Positions 52,690-61,983 are shown, counted from the first letter of the stretch. The stretch: 64,000 nucleotides of DNA from Ureibacillus sinduriensis BLB-1 = JCM 15800 (GCF_000772955.1 NZ_JPVO01000050.1:62001-126000), one strand, 5' to 3'. The notes: generated by a model not told the origin, from the sequence alone. Numbers and translations are program-made.

Positions 52690-53133
52690 CTATCTTTTTA
52701 TAACCAGCATGTCATTACTGTCAAATTCCCACATTTCACCGAAAGCAACTTCCCAATAATAGCCATTTGGGTCCTGAAAATAGCCGCTATACCCTCCCCA
52801 GAATACTGTTTCTGGTTCTTTGATAATTTTCGCCCCTGCTTTTTCGGCCTGCGAAAATACTTCATCCACTTCATCTTTGGACTTTCCATTATAAGCTAAT
52901 GTAAAACCACCGAAACCTGTTCCTATATTAGGGGGTTCATGTTCATTAATGTCCTTTGCTAACCGTTCGATTGGAAACAAAGATATTTTAGTGCCATTAT
53001 TATTAAAAAATATGACATCCGGATTGGATTCTTCGCCATAAACCACTACATCGAAGCCTAGCCCCTCCCTGTAAAATTGAAGGGATGCTCGCATATCTTT
53101 CACACCTAAAGTAAGTAAATTTAAACGGTTCAT
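52690..53133 (-). CDS. VOC family (glyoxalase-like) protein
   Basis: The 147-residue protein has two beta-alpha-beta-beta-beta modules of the vicinal oxygen chelate fold: LTLGVKDMRASLQFYREGLGF at the start and SGYFQDPNGYYWEVAF near the end with the conserved metal Glu. Fold members include lyases, dioxygenases and fosfomycin or bleomycin resistance proteins; the reaction here is unknown. GGGGGATCACTAAACA precedes the ATG. Last gene of a four-gene row with another VOC gene and two DinB genes. Confidence 0.88.
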   Translation of the reverse strand: MNRLNLLTLGVKDMRASLQFYREGLGFDVVVYGEESNPDVIFFNNNGTKISLFPIERLAKDINEHEPPNIGTGFGGFTLAYNGKSKDEVDEVFSQAEKAGAKIIKEPETVFWGGYSGYFQDPNGYYWEVAFGEMWEFDSNDMLVIKR

Positions 53134-53148
53134 TGTTTAGTGATCCCC

Positions 53149-53571
53149 CTATACATTATTAATAGTATGCCTCTCTTTATACTTAGGACTCAATTCGCTC
53201 CAAACATCAAATTTATTGCCATCGAGGTCCTGGAAAATGAAGTTTTTCCCAGCATGTCCCCGATCTTCGATTTCCCCGACTTTTATTTTTTTTCTGCCAA
53301 AATCGGCATAAAGTTCATAGAGTGCTGCTAATCCATCCACTTCAAATGTTATCGAAAATCGATCCTCACCGTTGATGTCAAGAAAATTGGCACTTTCACT
53401 CGGCGGAGAATGCACGAGAAAGAAGCTTAAATCGGCAAAGTTTAGAATCGCTTTCATGTTATCCATATAAGATACGGCAGCACCCAGTTTTTCCACATAC
53501 CAGTCGGTTGCTGCTTCTACTTCCTTGACCGGTATGTAAATTGTGCCGACCCTTATTAAATCGATGTTCAT
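53149..53571 (-). CDS. VOC family (glyoxalase-like) protein
   Basis: The 140-residue protein has VGTIYIPVKEVEAATDWYVEKLGA and ends with NFIFQDLDGNKFDVWSE, again a VOC double module. GGGAGG upstream of ATG 53571 excludes eleven in-frame earlier codons. Substrate unknown. It lies 15 bases ahead of the other VOC gene, so the two are co-transcribed. Confidence 0.86.
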   Translation of the reverse strand: MNIDLIRVGTIYIPVKEVEAATDWYVEKLGAAVSYMDNMKAILNFADLSFFLVHSPPSESANFLDINGEDRFSITFEVDGLAALYELYADFGRKKIKVGEIEDRGHAGKNFIFQDLDGNKFDVWSELSPKYKERHTINNV

Positions 53572-53642
53572 TGAATTTCTTCCCTCCCATAAAATAAACC
53601 CCAATTTGAAAACAATGATATTTTCGAATTGAGGTCTTCCAT

Positions 53643-54161
53643 TTATGTAGTTCTAGTTGCCAAAGCATTTTGAATATGTGCAAGATGATGATTGACGTGC
53701 CAAGTACTAAAAGCCAATGTGGAGAGTATAGTTTGTACACCCGTTTCCAGATGCGTATACTTCCGTTCTAATTGGTCCTTTGTTAACTTTTCAAATAAAT
53801 ACGCCAACCGCGCATGAAGTCCTTCTATGATTTGTAAGGACGTGATGATTGGGAGGCTGCAATCTGCAAGAGTTGCCCAGGAATTTTCTTCAAATGGTTT
53901 TATCTGTGGATTGTCCTCCGTTAATGCCAGTTTAATGCGCGTATATACATTTATTTGGGCATCCGCAATATGATGCACAAGTTGTTTAATTGTCCATGCA
54001 CCTTCCCTGTATGTAAGCTGCTGTTCTTCATCATTCAAGGACCCTGCTATTTCCGTTAAACTTTGAGGGTACGTTGAAATACTTTGAATCCATTCAGTTA
54101 CTAATTCATCCGTCAGAAAGTCAGGTTCTTTAAATTTTCCGATTGGGTATCTTTCATCCAT
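53643..54161 (-). CDS. YfiT family bacillithiol transferase / DinB-like protein
   Basis: The 172-residue protein begins MDERYPIGKF and has the YfiT features WTIKQLVHHIADAQ (about residue 58) and FSTWHVNHHLAHI (about 154), which place three histidines for a divalent metal. In Bacillus YfiT/BstA-type proteins conjugate bacillithiol to electrophiles. A GAGGTGAAAGAGA sequence precedes the start. Co-transcribed with the neighbouring DinB gene (16 bases). Confidence 0.88.
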   Translation of the reverse strand: MDERYPIGKFKEPDFLTDELVTEWIQSISTYPQSLTEIAGSLNDEEQQLTYREGAWTIKQLVHHIADAQINVYTRIKLALTEDNPQIKPFEENSWATLADCSLPIITSLQIIEGLHARLAYLFEKLTKDQLERKYTHLETGVQTILSTLAFSTWHVNHHLAHIQNALATRTT

Positions 54162-54177
54162 TCTCTTTCACCTCATA

Positions 54178-54663
54178 TTACCGTTTACAATGACCCCCCA
54201 GGCTTTTCAAAATTTCCTGTATTTGACTGAAATGATGCTCATCATGTTCAACAAATCCTTTTAAATAAGCTGTTAGCGTCAATGTCGTTTGATTTACTTT
54301 AATTTCTTGTGCCCATAGTTCATCTTCAATATTATTAATAACAATAATCAAGCTTCTTCTTGCAGCAATAAACCCTTTAATGATTTCCCCCTTTGTCTTT
54401 ACTTTACTCTTAATAGAAGACTGACGATTTAGCTGCTCTGTTTCGGGACCTTTGGGAAGAATGGCACCTTCAATTAAATAGGGAAGGCGTTCATTTAAAA
54501 GAAACCGATCCCAAGCCTCGAAATGGCCGACGACTTCCGCGATTGTCCATTTCCCTTGCGCAATTGGTGTCCGCCATTGTTCTTCTGTCAAATTTTCTAA
54601 ATTCTTCACCCAGTCTACCGAATTCTCAAAATGCATTAAGACTTCTTCCTTATTTTGATGCAA
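54178..54663 (-). CDS. DinB family protein
   Basis: The 161-residue four-helix-bundle protein has WTIAEVVGHFEAWDRF (about residue 38) and VEHDEHHFSQIQEIL (about 138), the metal-binding His pattern of DinB_2 proteins. Such proteins are metal-dependent transferases or hydrolases of unknown substrate. The start is TTG with AGGAGCTGAAATTC upstream. First gene of the row 54663 to 52690. Confidence 0.85.
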   Translation of the reverse strand: MHQNKEEVLMHFENSVDWVKNLENLTEEQWRTPIAQGKWTIAEVVGHFEAWDRFLLNERLPYLIEGAILPKGPETEQLNRQSSIKSKVKTKGEIIKGFIAARRSLIIVINNIEDELWAQEIKVNQTTLTLTAYLKGFVEHDEHHFSQIQEILKSLGGHCKR

Positions 54664-54746
54664 GAATTTCAGCTCCTATAGGTTTTCTTTGTTACTAGTT
54701 TTCTATAGAAAATCAAAAATCCCTTCTTTAATCTAATATGTATAGA

Positions 54747-54779
54747 AAAAAACCGAAATCATTTAATGACCTCGGCTTC
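54747..54779 (-). terminator. Possible terminator of the P450 gene
   Basis: CCGA...TCGG stem with further ATCAT/ATGAC pairing overlaps the last codons, followed on the minus strand by TTTTTTTC. Imperfect. Confidence 0.5.
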
Positions 54780-56019
54780 TTATTATTTGTTCAAGAATTA
54801 TTTTGCTTTTAGGAATGCTGGGGATATCATCTATTTCAAAGCTTAAATCTTGTTTCGGCACCTTGTATTCCATTCGATTAACCAAATAATCCAGGCTCAA
54901 TTTCATTACGTCCACAGTAATCTGTTCACCCGCACATCGGTGTCCTAAATAATAATCCCCTCCCCCTTGAGGGATAAAACTAAATGGACTTCCTTGCCAA
55001 TAGGTAAACCGTTCAGGGTTGAATTTTTGTGGGTCTTCCCATTTCACTGGATCATGGTTCGTGCCGTATAGATCTAACAGCGTTAACGTACCTTCTTTAA
55101 ACTCGTATCCATTCCAGGTGAAATCAGTTTTTACTTTCGCAGCGATAAAAGGGAAGAACGGATAAAATCTTCTGACCTCCTGGACGAACATTTTGGAATA
55201 GTCCTTATAAGACCGAAGTTTCTCTTTTTCTTCAGGGAATTCAAGAAGCGCCAAAAGAGAGAAATTAATATAGATTGAAATAGCTACAATTGGCCTTAGC
55301 ATGTTTATAATTTCAACTGCCACCGTCTCAACATCCAAAAGATTTCCTTGTGAATCTTTGTGAAATGAAAATTGATGAAGTACTGTACTTTGGGGGAACT
55401 TGATTTTCCCATCCCGTGTATCCTGGATTAGTTGATGAATTGTTTTTTCACAGTTGTTGCGAAAGGTTCTACCCACCCAATGTGCAGGACCGATTGCTGC
55501 CGCTGTTTCGAACATGGAAGCCAGCTCTTTTGTCATTTTCTTCACATCATCTTCATGCAAAGGATAGCCTATCCATTTAAATGCCACAATACAAAGCAAT
55601 TCTTTTACTTCCTCATAAAAGACGATGCTATCCATTTTGCTCCACTTATCGATGGATTGTTCCCATTGCATCTGTATTAACTCAAATAAATGACTTAACT
55701 GTTCTTCCGTCATAACGGACATAAGCATTTCTTTTCGATTACGATGTTCTTCATCGTCCAAGGTTTGCACACTATTTTTTCCAAAAAGGGTTTGGACAAG
55801 TCGATTAGGTGCAGCATCTTTCCTTTGAAACTTCTGGGGATCATAGAAAATTTGGGCGGCTTCCTCCCCTAACATGCAAATGGCCTTTTTTCCTAAAATA
55901 CGTGTCTCAAAGACGTTGGATCGAAGTTTCTCACTTCTATTTAGAATAAAATGATAGCCTTCCTTTAAAAGGCCTATACTATGATCGATTCCTTCTTCTC
56001 TCGGCATTTGATTTTCCAT
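54763..56019 (-). CDS. Cytochrome P450 fatty-acid peroxygenase (CYP152)
   Basis: The 418-residue enzyme matches CYP152: [10 protein letters not shown] (about residue 240, Arg-Pro replacing the usual acid-alcohol pair and binding the fatty-acid carboxylate) and the heme loop [18 protein letters not shown] (Cys about 362) with the insert of this group. Such enzymes hydroxylate or decarboxylate fatty acids with hydrogen peroxide, without a reductase. AGGTG upstream sets ATG 56019; a GTG three codons earlier is inside the site. Monocistronic. Confidence 0.93.
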   Translation of the reverse strand: MENQMPREEGIDHSIGLLKEGYHFILNRSEKLRSNVFETRILGKKAICMLGEEAAQIFYDPQKFQRKDAAPNRLVQTLFGKNSVQTLDDEEHRNRKEMLMSVMTEEQLSHLFELIQMQWEQSIDKWSKMDSIVFYEEVKELLCIVAFKWIGYPLHEDDVKKMTKELASMFETAAAIGPAHWVGRTFRNNCEKTIHQLIQDTRDGKIKFPQSTVLHQFSFHKDSQGNLLDVETVAVEIINMLRPIVAISIYINFSLLALLEFPEEKEKLRSYKDYSKMFVQEVRRFYPFFPFIAAKVKTDFTWNGYEFKEGTLTLLDLYGTNHDPVKWEDPQKFNPERFTYWQGSPFSFIPQGGGDYYLGHRCAGEQITVDVMKLSLDYLVNRMEYKVPKQDLSFEIDDIPSIPKSKIILEQIIRSRGH

Positions 56020-56108
56020 TATTGTCACCTCATTTTCCGTTCACTTTTTTAGTCTTTCTAAACCTGTTGTGATTATACTTACCCCTATGACATTAAACGT
56101 AATCAAAA

Positions 56109-56144
56109 AACACCAAAATGCAATTTAAGAACATTTTGGTGTTT
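56109..56144 (-). terminator. Terminator of the papain-like gene
   Basis: Stem AACACCAAAATG / CATTTTGGTGTT with an 11-base loop, followed on the minus strand by TTTTGATT. Confidence 0.9.
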
Positions 56145-56161
56145 GGTGCATGATTATATAA

Positions 56162-56713
56162 TTAATAAATTACGGGAAGAACCCCTTTGGAGGAATCCCT
56201 TACCAATAGGTCTGCCAATTGTCCTTCGAATTCTAATTGAAGGTTTTTCAACAATTGCAGATCATTGGGGGACACAAGAGAAATAGGCTTCTCGAAACGG
56301 CTTATGCCGCCTTCATCCAGTACTTGTGCAACAAATTCCGAACAAAAGAAGGCATGCTTCCTGTGATACGGTTTATTTATAATAAACGTTATGAGTCCTA
56401 AAAGGTTATATCGATAGAGGTGCTTTTCTGTTTCAATTTTTTTAATAAATGCTTTCATTTTTTCGATTTGCGTAGCTGTTGCATCAAAACTATAGATTGC
56501 ACATCTTGCATTTTTAAATAAGTCCTGTCTTAAATCTTCATTGACAAACCCACCAATAAAAGGATTCCGTGGTCTCTTACGCCCGAAACTATAAACTTCG
56601 TTGAAATGCTCATCAAATACAATCGATGCATGGTTATAAGGCTTTCTTGTATAAAGCTTAATCATTCTTGTAAACATTGTGCCTGTATCAGTCAGTAATA
56701 AATAAACTTTCAT
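56162..56713 (-). CDS. Papain-like permuted amidase (YiiX/NlpC-type) family protein
   Basis: The 183-residue protein has the His of a permuted papain site in YNHASIVFD (about residue 27) and the Cys in HAFFCSEFVAQVL (about 123), in the His-before-Cys order of this family. It has no signal peptide, so it may act in the cytoplasm or be peripheral. Related proteins act on lipids or peptidoglycan fragments; the substrate is unknown. GGGTGG lies ahead of ATG 56713; 21 earlier codons are excluded. Confidence 0.7.
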   Translation of the reverse strand: MKVYLLLTDTGTMFTRMIKLYTRKPYNHASIVFDEHFNEVYSFGRKRPRNPFIGGFVNEDLRQDLFKNARCAIYSFDATATQIEKMKAFIKKIETEKHLYRYNLLGLITFIINKPYHRKHAFFCSEFVAQVLDEGGISRFEKPISLVSPNDLQLLKNLQLEFEGQLADLLVRDSSKGVLPVIY

Positions 56714-56992
56714 TCTTTCCACCCTGTTACCCCTTCGTTCATATCTTACTACCAATAATAAAATATCGACTCTCACCTGATAACCGACTGAAGAAATATT
56801 TCAGCATCAGACCTAAGACGTAGTTTCAATGCTATTATCATCTTTATGAAGAGTTATGTTGTTTATCAAAACTAATGCATAATAGGTGCACTTTTACATA
56901 CTTGTTCTTATGTAATTACTTCGGAAAATAGAACTAGCTACTTCTCATTTAACGTTTTCCTCCTCAAGATTAGGCTTCAATCCACAAATAAT
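56714..56992. other. Gene-free stretch of about 280 bases
   Basis: Nothing convincing. On the minus strand AGGAGG precedes a five-codon frame (MRSS) at about 56960, probably chance. Confidence 0.45.
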
Positions 56993-57025
56993 AACCCGAA
57001 GAAACAATTAAGTCTCTTCGGGTTT
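56993..57025 (-). terminator. Terminator of the BCCT gene
   Basis: Perfect 10-bp stem AACCCGAAGA / TCTTCGGGTT, 43 bases past the stop, followed on the minus strand by ATTATTTG. Confidence 0.8.
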
Positions 57026-57067
57026 CATCTATATAAAGCTAAGTTGTAATTAAGCATCTTATCCATT

Positions 57068-58627
57068 TCACTTTTTCTTTTGTTGGTTCTCACGCTCAAT
57101 ATGTTCCCGCATCTTCTTCAATCTTTTTATTTCGTGCTTCTTGATAGGAATCATTTCTGTCCTTAGCATTTTCCACAGTGTGATGGCAAGCAGCAATATA
57201 ATGAAAGTGAAAGGTAAAGCAGCAACCAAGGCGGCTGTTTGCAAAGCATCCAAGCCCCCAGCATAAATTAAAACTCCACAAATAGCAGCCATTAAAACTC
57301 CCCAAATTAATTTTGTAATAACTGCCGGATTCATCGCTCCGTTTGAAGTCATGCTGGCCATTATAAATGTGGCTGAGTCTGCCGATGTGATTAGGAAAGT
57401 AAAAATCAGTATAATACCGATTGCTGATATTACCATGGATAGTGGCAAGTTATTCAACATCTGGAACAAGGCACTGGTAACGTCCTCATTTACCAATTCA
57501 GCGATATTGGTATTTTTGTGTAAGTCATACCAAAGTGCAGTCCCCCCAAAAGTTGCAATCCAAAAGCATGAGATTACTGGTGGAACGATTAATACACCGT
57601 ATATAAACTCGCGCACTGTTCTGCCCTTTGATACCCTCGCTATAAAAGCTCCGACAAATGGTGACCAAGAAATGGCCCATGCCCAATAAAATACAGTCCA
57701 ATCCTTTACCCATGTATCTTCTTTATATGGCTGCAGGCGCAGGCTATATTCAACAAAATGTGTAATATAATCACCTATCGCCAACGTGAATGTCTCCAAG
57801 ATAAATACTGTCGGCCCCATAATAAATACAAAGGCCAGCAAAAGTAAAGCTAAAGCCATATTCACATTGCTTAGAATCTTGATGCCCTTTTGTAAACCGG
57901 TAGTAGAGGATAGCATGTAACCAATGAACATTATGGCAATAATTATGAGCTGCACTAAAAAATTGTTCGGCAAACCGAAAACTGCATTTAAACCGCCGTT
58001 TGTTTGCAGCACTCCTAATCCTATCGAAGTTGCCACTCCCATGACAGTAGCGATAACAGCAAAGATATCAACGAGATTTTTTATCCCTTTTTTAGGACCG
58101 GTAATTGGCTCTAATGAGGTGGATATAAGCAAATCTTTCTTTTTATTAAATTGCATATAACACATTATTAGTCCCATCAAGGCATAGACAGACCATTGGC
58201 TGATTCCCCAATGGAAGAATGAATAGCCCATGGCGAGCCTTGCTGCGTCAGTTGTTAATGGTTGCACTTTATCTGTTGGTGTAGTGAAAAAATGGCTCAT
58301 TGGCTCTGCCACTCCCCAGAAAACCAATCCTACTCCAAGTCCCGCTGAAAACAGCATCGAAATCCAAGTAACAAATGAGAATTCAGGTTTGGCTTCATTT
58401 CCACCAAGTCGAATTGTTCCAAATTTACTAATTGCCAAAGAAAGCAAAAAGAGAATAATAAAAAAAACCGAAAGTAAATAAAACCAGGAGAAATTTCGAG
58501 TAGTCATATCAAATACTGCACTAGCGATTTCTCCAAACCGGACCGGAAACAAACCGCCTAGCAATACCAACACTAATATGATTAAAGCTGAAACCGAAAA
58601 CACCGGGTTTTTTACTATTTCTTTCAT
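57068..58627 (-). CDS. BCCT family betaine/carnitine/choline transporter
   Basis: The 519-residue protein has twelve spans and BCCT signatures: SAGLGVGLVFWGVAEPMSHF (about residue 90), FFHWGISQWSVYALMG (about 140) and WAWAISWSPFVGAFIARVSK (about 320) with the aromatic box Trp residues. A Gly-Leu-Gly-Val-Gly motif resembles the sodium-coupled members (BetP, OpuD). A basic C-terminal tail (KRLKKMREHIERENQQKKK) may act in osmosensing. The ATG at 58627 is used; GGAG lies about 12 bases ahead. Works alongside OpuA in osmolyte uptake. Confidence 0.92.
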   Translation of the reverse strand: MKEIVKNPVFSVSALIILVLVLLGGLFPVRFGEIASAVFDMTTRNFSWFYLLSVFFIILFLLSLAISKFGTIRLGGNEAKPEFSFVTWISMLFSAGLGVGLVFWGVAEPMSHFFTTPTDKVQPLTTDAARLAMGYSFFHWGISQWSVYALMGLIMCYMQFNKKKDLLISTSLEPITGPKKGIKNLVDIFAVIATVMGVATSIGLGVLQTNGGLNAVFGLPNNFLVQLIIIAIMFIGYMLSSTTGLQKGIKILSNVNMALALLLLAFVFIMGPTVFILETFTLAIGDYITHFVEYSLRLQPYKEDTWVKDWTVFYWAWAISWSPFVGAFIARVSKGRTVREFIYGVLIVPPVISCFWIATFGGTALWYDLHKNTNIAELVNEDVTSALFQMLNNLPLSMVISAIGIILIFTFLITSADSATFIMASMTSNGAMNPAVITKLIWGVLMAAICGVLIYAGGLDALQTAALVAALPFTFIILLLAITLWKMLRTEMIPIKKHEIKRLKKMREHIERENQQKKK

Positions 58628-58693
58628 AGAAAAAAACATCTCCTCATCAATGAAAACTCCTACTCTCAATCCGCTACCCGAGATCGCTCCAAT

Positions 58694-58722
58694 AAAAACC
58701 TTAATTAATGGCGAAGGTTTTT
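58694..58722 (-). promoter_or_regulatory. Leader hairpin upstream of the BCCT gene
   Basis: Perfect 9-bp stem AAAAACCTT / AAGGTTTTT on the minus-strand leader, 67 bases before the start, with the T tract inside its second arm. It could be a weak attenuator or a terminator tail. Confidence 0.45.
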
Positions 58723-58743
58723 GTAAAAGAACATACATAATAT

Positions 58744-58769
58744 AAAAGTCCGGAATTATCCGGACCTTT
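58744..58769 (-). terminator. Terminator of the ypzG-like gene
   Basis: Perfect 7-bp stem GTCCGGA / TCCGGAC with a four-base loop directly after the stop, followed on the minus strand by TTTTATATT. Confidence 0.85.
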
Positions 58770-58772
58770 GAT

Positions 58773-58928
58773 TTACATAAATCTATTAGCTTTAGCGGCC
58801 GTTCTCAAAACTTGGGTCTGGAGCGGAATCTTTGTTTCTCCATTCATTTGAGATTTATGGAACTTCGGCTTAGCCCAGTTGCGGTGATTCTTTGAAGAAT
58901 TAGGATCAAGTATTCCCTTTTTTCCCAT
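58773..58928 (-). CDS. YpzG-like small protein, 51 residues, probably sporulation-related
   Basis: The peptide begins MGKKGILDPNSSKNHRNWAK, followed by PKFHKSQMNGETKIPLQTQV, and ends AKANRFM. The order HxNW-PK-KSQxNGET is that of the YpzG-like family of small Bacillus proteins. AGGGGTG six bases upstream of ATG 58928 gives a good site, and a sigma-G-like promoter lies 50 bases further up, so expression in the forespore is likely. It is basic and hydrophilic, as small spore proteins are. Too short to be found by length filters. Confidence 0.75.
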   Translation of the reverse strand: MGKKGILDPNSSKNHRNWAKPKFHKSQMNGETKIPLQTQVLRTAAKANRFM

Positions 58929-58976
58929 CGGTCACACCCCTGTTCAAGTTAGTAGATTTATCAGTAAAATCAAAAT

Positions 58977-59005
58977 TAGTATGATACACTTTCATCAAAT
59001 CATGC
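58977..59005 (-). promoter_or_regulatory. Sigma-G type promoter of the ypzG-like gene
   Basis: GCATG (59001-59005), 17 bases, CATACTA (58977-58983) on the minus strand. Same -10 and spacer as the promoter of the ger relic. Confidence 0.65.
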
Positions 59006-59141
59006 GCCCATTCTTTAAGTTTACAAACTATACAGAAATTCCTTTGCTCAATAAAAGTTCTCCGCTCCATTTAATTATTCATTCTATATGGGAACACTTT
59101 TTTCACCCTTCCATATTTTATAAAGGAAAGGGGCGATAAAT

Positions 59142-59444
59142 ATGGTTTCGATAGAACCACTCGAAATAAACGGACACATGTTTACTGCTGTTACTGTACG
59201 GTTACCAAAAACAACACTTTTAACTGTTTCGAACGAAAACGGGTACATTATGTGCGGGGCGTTGGATGTTGGATTGTTGAATAGTAAATTAGCCGACCGC
59301 AAAATTATAGCAGGTCGTGCAGTAGGTGTAAAAACCATTGATGATCTACTAAAAGCACCTTTAGAATCTGTTACTCATGAAGCAGAAAAACTGGGCATTG
59401 TAAAAGGAACAATCGGTGAAGACGCTTTAATGATGATGATTTAA
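59142..59444 (+). CDS. yunC: DUF1805 family protein (YunC)
   Basis: The 100-residue protein matches YunC: MVSIEPLEINGHMFTAVTVR at the start and NGYIMCGALDVGLLN (about residue 41), with the Cys-Gly-Ala-Leu-Asp block conserved in DUF1805. It is soluble. The function is unknown. AAAGGAAAGGGGCG precedes the ATG. Monocistronic with a terminator shared with the convergent MFS gene. Confidence 0.93.
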   Translation: MVSIEPLEINGHMFTAVTVRLPKTTLLTVSNENGYIMCGALDVGLLNSKLADRKIIAGRAVGVKTIDDLLKAPLESVTHEAEKLGIVKGTIGEDALMMMI

Positions 59445-59478
59445 AAAAAAAGCCCAAGAAATTATTTTTCTTGGGTCA
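59445..59478. terminator. Bidirectional terminator between yunC and the MFS gene
   Basis: Stem CCCAAGAAA / TTTCTTGGG preceded by nine A and containing the MFS stop codon on the other strand. Confidence 0.8.
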
Positions 59479-60691
59479 CTTTCGTTTTCAGAAGCCCTTT
59501 ATGCACAAATAAAATACCAATCGTTATCACTGCGCCAATATAAATAGACATTTGGATTGGTAATAGAAAAGCCCCAATAATAATGCTGGATCGCGCAATT
59601 AGGTCCCCTCCTGTATAACCTAAATTGGCAAAAGCCGCATAAGATCCCCTTTTATCTTCCGGCATCATGCTAGCCTGCTCAGCACTTACAATTGGAGAGT
59701 AGATTAATTCCCCGATGGTTGCAACAAAATTGAAAAATATTAGAATGTTCCAAGGATTTGCGGATGTAACGACGACATAACCCGCCCCATAAACAATCAG
59801 TCCAACAAAAATGATCTTTCTTTTATCGAACCGATCCGTTAAGCGGCTAACAAAAAAGGTAAGCAGTACGACGAGCAACATGTTCTCGACATTTAGAATA
59901 CTAAGCATTCTAATCCCGGCAATCTGGAAATCACCGATGAAAATCGGCTCAAAATCTTCTGCCAATCGGACGGCAATATAATTGTTTAATGTCAATTCAG
60001 CTGCATTAATGCACATTAATCCAACTACCAATATAACAAATGATCGATCACGCAAGGCCATTTTATAGTTATGTATAATATCTTTCATTGCATTTCTATG
60101 CTCTTGTTTGAGGTAAGGTCGTTTGATGTCAGTGAGCCAACGCGCATATACAATGAAAATACCGATAGATATAAATGTGAGGACCGCAAATAATTCAATC
60201 TGGTGGCTTACATACAAAAGTCCACCGATTGCCGTTCCGATCGCCATGGATAGATTGTGCAGCCAATAGTCGGCTGTGTAAATTGATTTCCTATTCTCGG
60301 GAGTTGTGGAATCGATTATAAGCGCATCCATTGCCGGGTACTCAAGACTACTTGTCATGGTGAACACAATATAAGCAAATGCAAACAACAGGACAATGTT
60401 ATGTTCCGGCAGCAAGCTTACCGTCATCAACAAGAACATTACCGCCGTAAAGAAAGATGATACCAATAGGAGCTTCTTGCGGCTAAAACGATCAGCCACA
60501 TAGCCACCTACTAAATTGAAGATGAAACTGATGCCAACAGTTAATACTAAAAAGGTGCCAGCAGACACTTTATTCCATTCCTGTGCGAAAAATAACGCCA
60601 TAAATGGCAATACGGCAGCTGAAAGAGCCCGGTTAAAGAATGATGTCAATAATCTCACTTTTACATTTTGAGGATAGTCCTTCCATTTCAT
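59462..60691 (-). CDS. MFS transporter, drug-efflux-like
   Basis: The 409-residue protein has about twelve spans with loop motif GGYVADRFSRKKLLL (about residue 62) and SRLTDRFDKRKIIF in the second half. GPAE-like and proline features of the DHA1 efflux group are visible (ISAEQASMMPEDKRG). GGGGG nine bases ahead of ATG 60691 sets the start; 47 earlier in-frame codons lack a site. Substrate unknown. It is divergent from the esterase gene. Confidence 0.86.
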   Translation of the reverse strand: MKWKDYPQNVKVRLLTSFFNRALSAAVLPFMALFFAQEWNKVSAGTFLVLTVGISFIFNLVGGYVADRFSRKKLLLVSSFFTAVMFLLMTVSLLPEHNIVLLFAFAYIVFTMTSSLEYPAMDALIIDSTTPENRKSIYTADYWLHNLSMAIGTAIGGLLYVSHQIELFAVLTFISIGIFIVYARWLTDIKRPYLKQEHRNAMKDIIHNYKMALRDRSFVILVVGLMCINAAELTLNNYIAVRLAEDFEPIFIGDFQIAGIRMLSILNVENMLLVVLLTFFVSRLTDRFDKRKIIFVGLIVYGAGYVVVTSANPWNILIFFNFVATIGELIYSPIVSAEQASMMPEDKRGSYAAFANLGYTGGDLIARSSIIIGAFLLPIQMSIYIGAVITIGILFVHKGLLKTKVTQEK

Positions 60692-60846
60692 GATGTAGAT
60701 CCCCCTATCTACTTCATTTATAGCAGAATCCACGGGTTTGTAATAGTAAATTTTGTAAATACATACATCTACTCCTCTAAGTATAGCCATTATCATAATG
60801 GATAAAATAAACCAACAGCAATACTGATCCAAAGCGGGGTGAAACT

Positions 60847-61956
60847 TTGAAAACAGTACTTGAAATCATAATTTGTTTTATGCTTTTCTTTTGTTTAGGC
60901 AATACTGCACCCACACTGGCCCAAGAACCTCAAGTAAAATCGGAATCATCAAATGTAGATATAACAATTACAGGCGAAGTAGATGAACAGCTTCTGGATC
61001 GATTAAAGGAGAACCTGAAAACTGGCAATGAAGACGAATTCGATATCGAGGAAGCTATTAAAGGGCCAACGCAATATCTTGATATGGAACAATTTAGGAA
61101 AACAGCTCTTGATCTTCCTTACACTGATACACAAAACGACCGGCAACAACTCGATATTGTTTATCCATGGATCGGAAATCCTCCACATAAAGTAATAGTG
61201 GCCCTCCATGGTGGTGGTTGGTCAAACGGTAATCGTAAATCAGCATCTTTGAAATTAGTCCAGATGGCCACTCAGCAAGGTTATGCAGTGATAAATGTAG
61301 GTTATCGACTATCAGGCGAGGCGAAATGGCCGGCTCAACTTCATGATGTAAAAGCTGCCGTCCGTTTTATACGCGCCAATGCAAAACAATATCGATTAGA
61401 CACACGCAATATCGTAGTTTGGGGAAATTCCGCGGGAGGACATTTAGCTAGTATGCTTGCAGCTACAAATGGGATGGAAGAAATGGAGGACCTCTCTATG
61501 GGTAACTCCAGCGCTTCATCCGAAGTACAAGGGGTGGTATCCTGGTACGGGATTTCGGATGTTTCCAAATTGCCAGATGCCAGCATTGATATAGCAAACA
61601 AGCTGATGGGTTACAATGTTCGGGACAAGGCAGAAGAAGCAAAGGTTGCCAGTCCAATTTATAATATTAATAAAAACTTTCCCCCGATTTTCATGATTCA
61701 TGGCACAAACGATCAAGTCGTTCCGTTTGAGCAATCTGTCGAATTTGCAAAAAAAATTAATCAGATCACACAGAAAAAACAAGCCGCATTGAAACTTCAC
61801 GTTAACGCAAAACATGGGGATGACCAGTTGAAGACTATGGAAAACGTGGATGAAAGCCTGAACTTTATAGATAAAATTATGTACCCCGAACGAAAAAATC
61901 CTTATCGTACGAAAAGATTTAAGGAAATCAAAACAACCTCAGATAAACCATCCTAA
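60847..61956 (+). CDS. Secreted alpha/beta hydrolase (BD-FAE/carboxylesterase type)
   Basis: The 369-residue protein has a Sec signal peptide (about 1-26, IICFMLFFCLGNTAPTLAQ, signal peptidase I cleavage after LAQ), an acidic linker and an esterase domain. The oxyanion loop is HGGGWSNG (about residue 120), the nucleophile Ser is in GNSAGG (about 198), the acid Asp in GTNDQVVP (about 289) and the His in AKHGDDQ (about 320). It should hydrolyse esters outside the cell; the substrate is unknown. The start is TTG with GGGGTGAAAC upstream. Confidence 0.87.
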   Translation: MKTVLEIIICFMLFFCLGNTAPTLAQEPQVKSESSNVDITITGEVDEQLLDRLKENLKTGNEDEFDIEEAIKGPTQYLDMEQFRKTALDLPYTDTQNDRQQLDIVYPWIGNPPHKVIVALHGGGWSNGNRKSASLKLVQMATQQGYAVINVGYRLSGEAKWPAQLHDVKAAVRFIRANAKQYRLDTRNIVVWGNSAGGHLASMLAATNGMEEMEDLSMGNSSASSEVQGVVSWYGISDVSKLPDASIDIANKLMGYNVRDKAEEAKVASPIYNINKNFPPIFMIHGTNDQVVPFEQSVEFAKKINQITQKKQAALKLHVNAKHGDDQLKTMENVDESLNFIDKIMYPERKNPYRTKRFKEIKTTSDKPS

Positions 61957-61983
61957 TCATGAGCTGCTACAAAACAAAAATGC

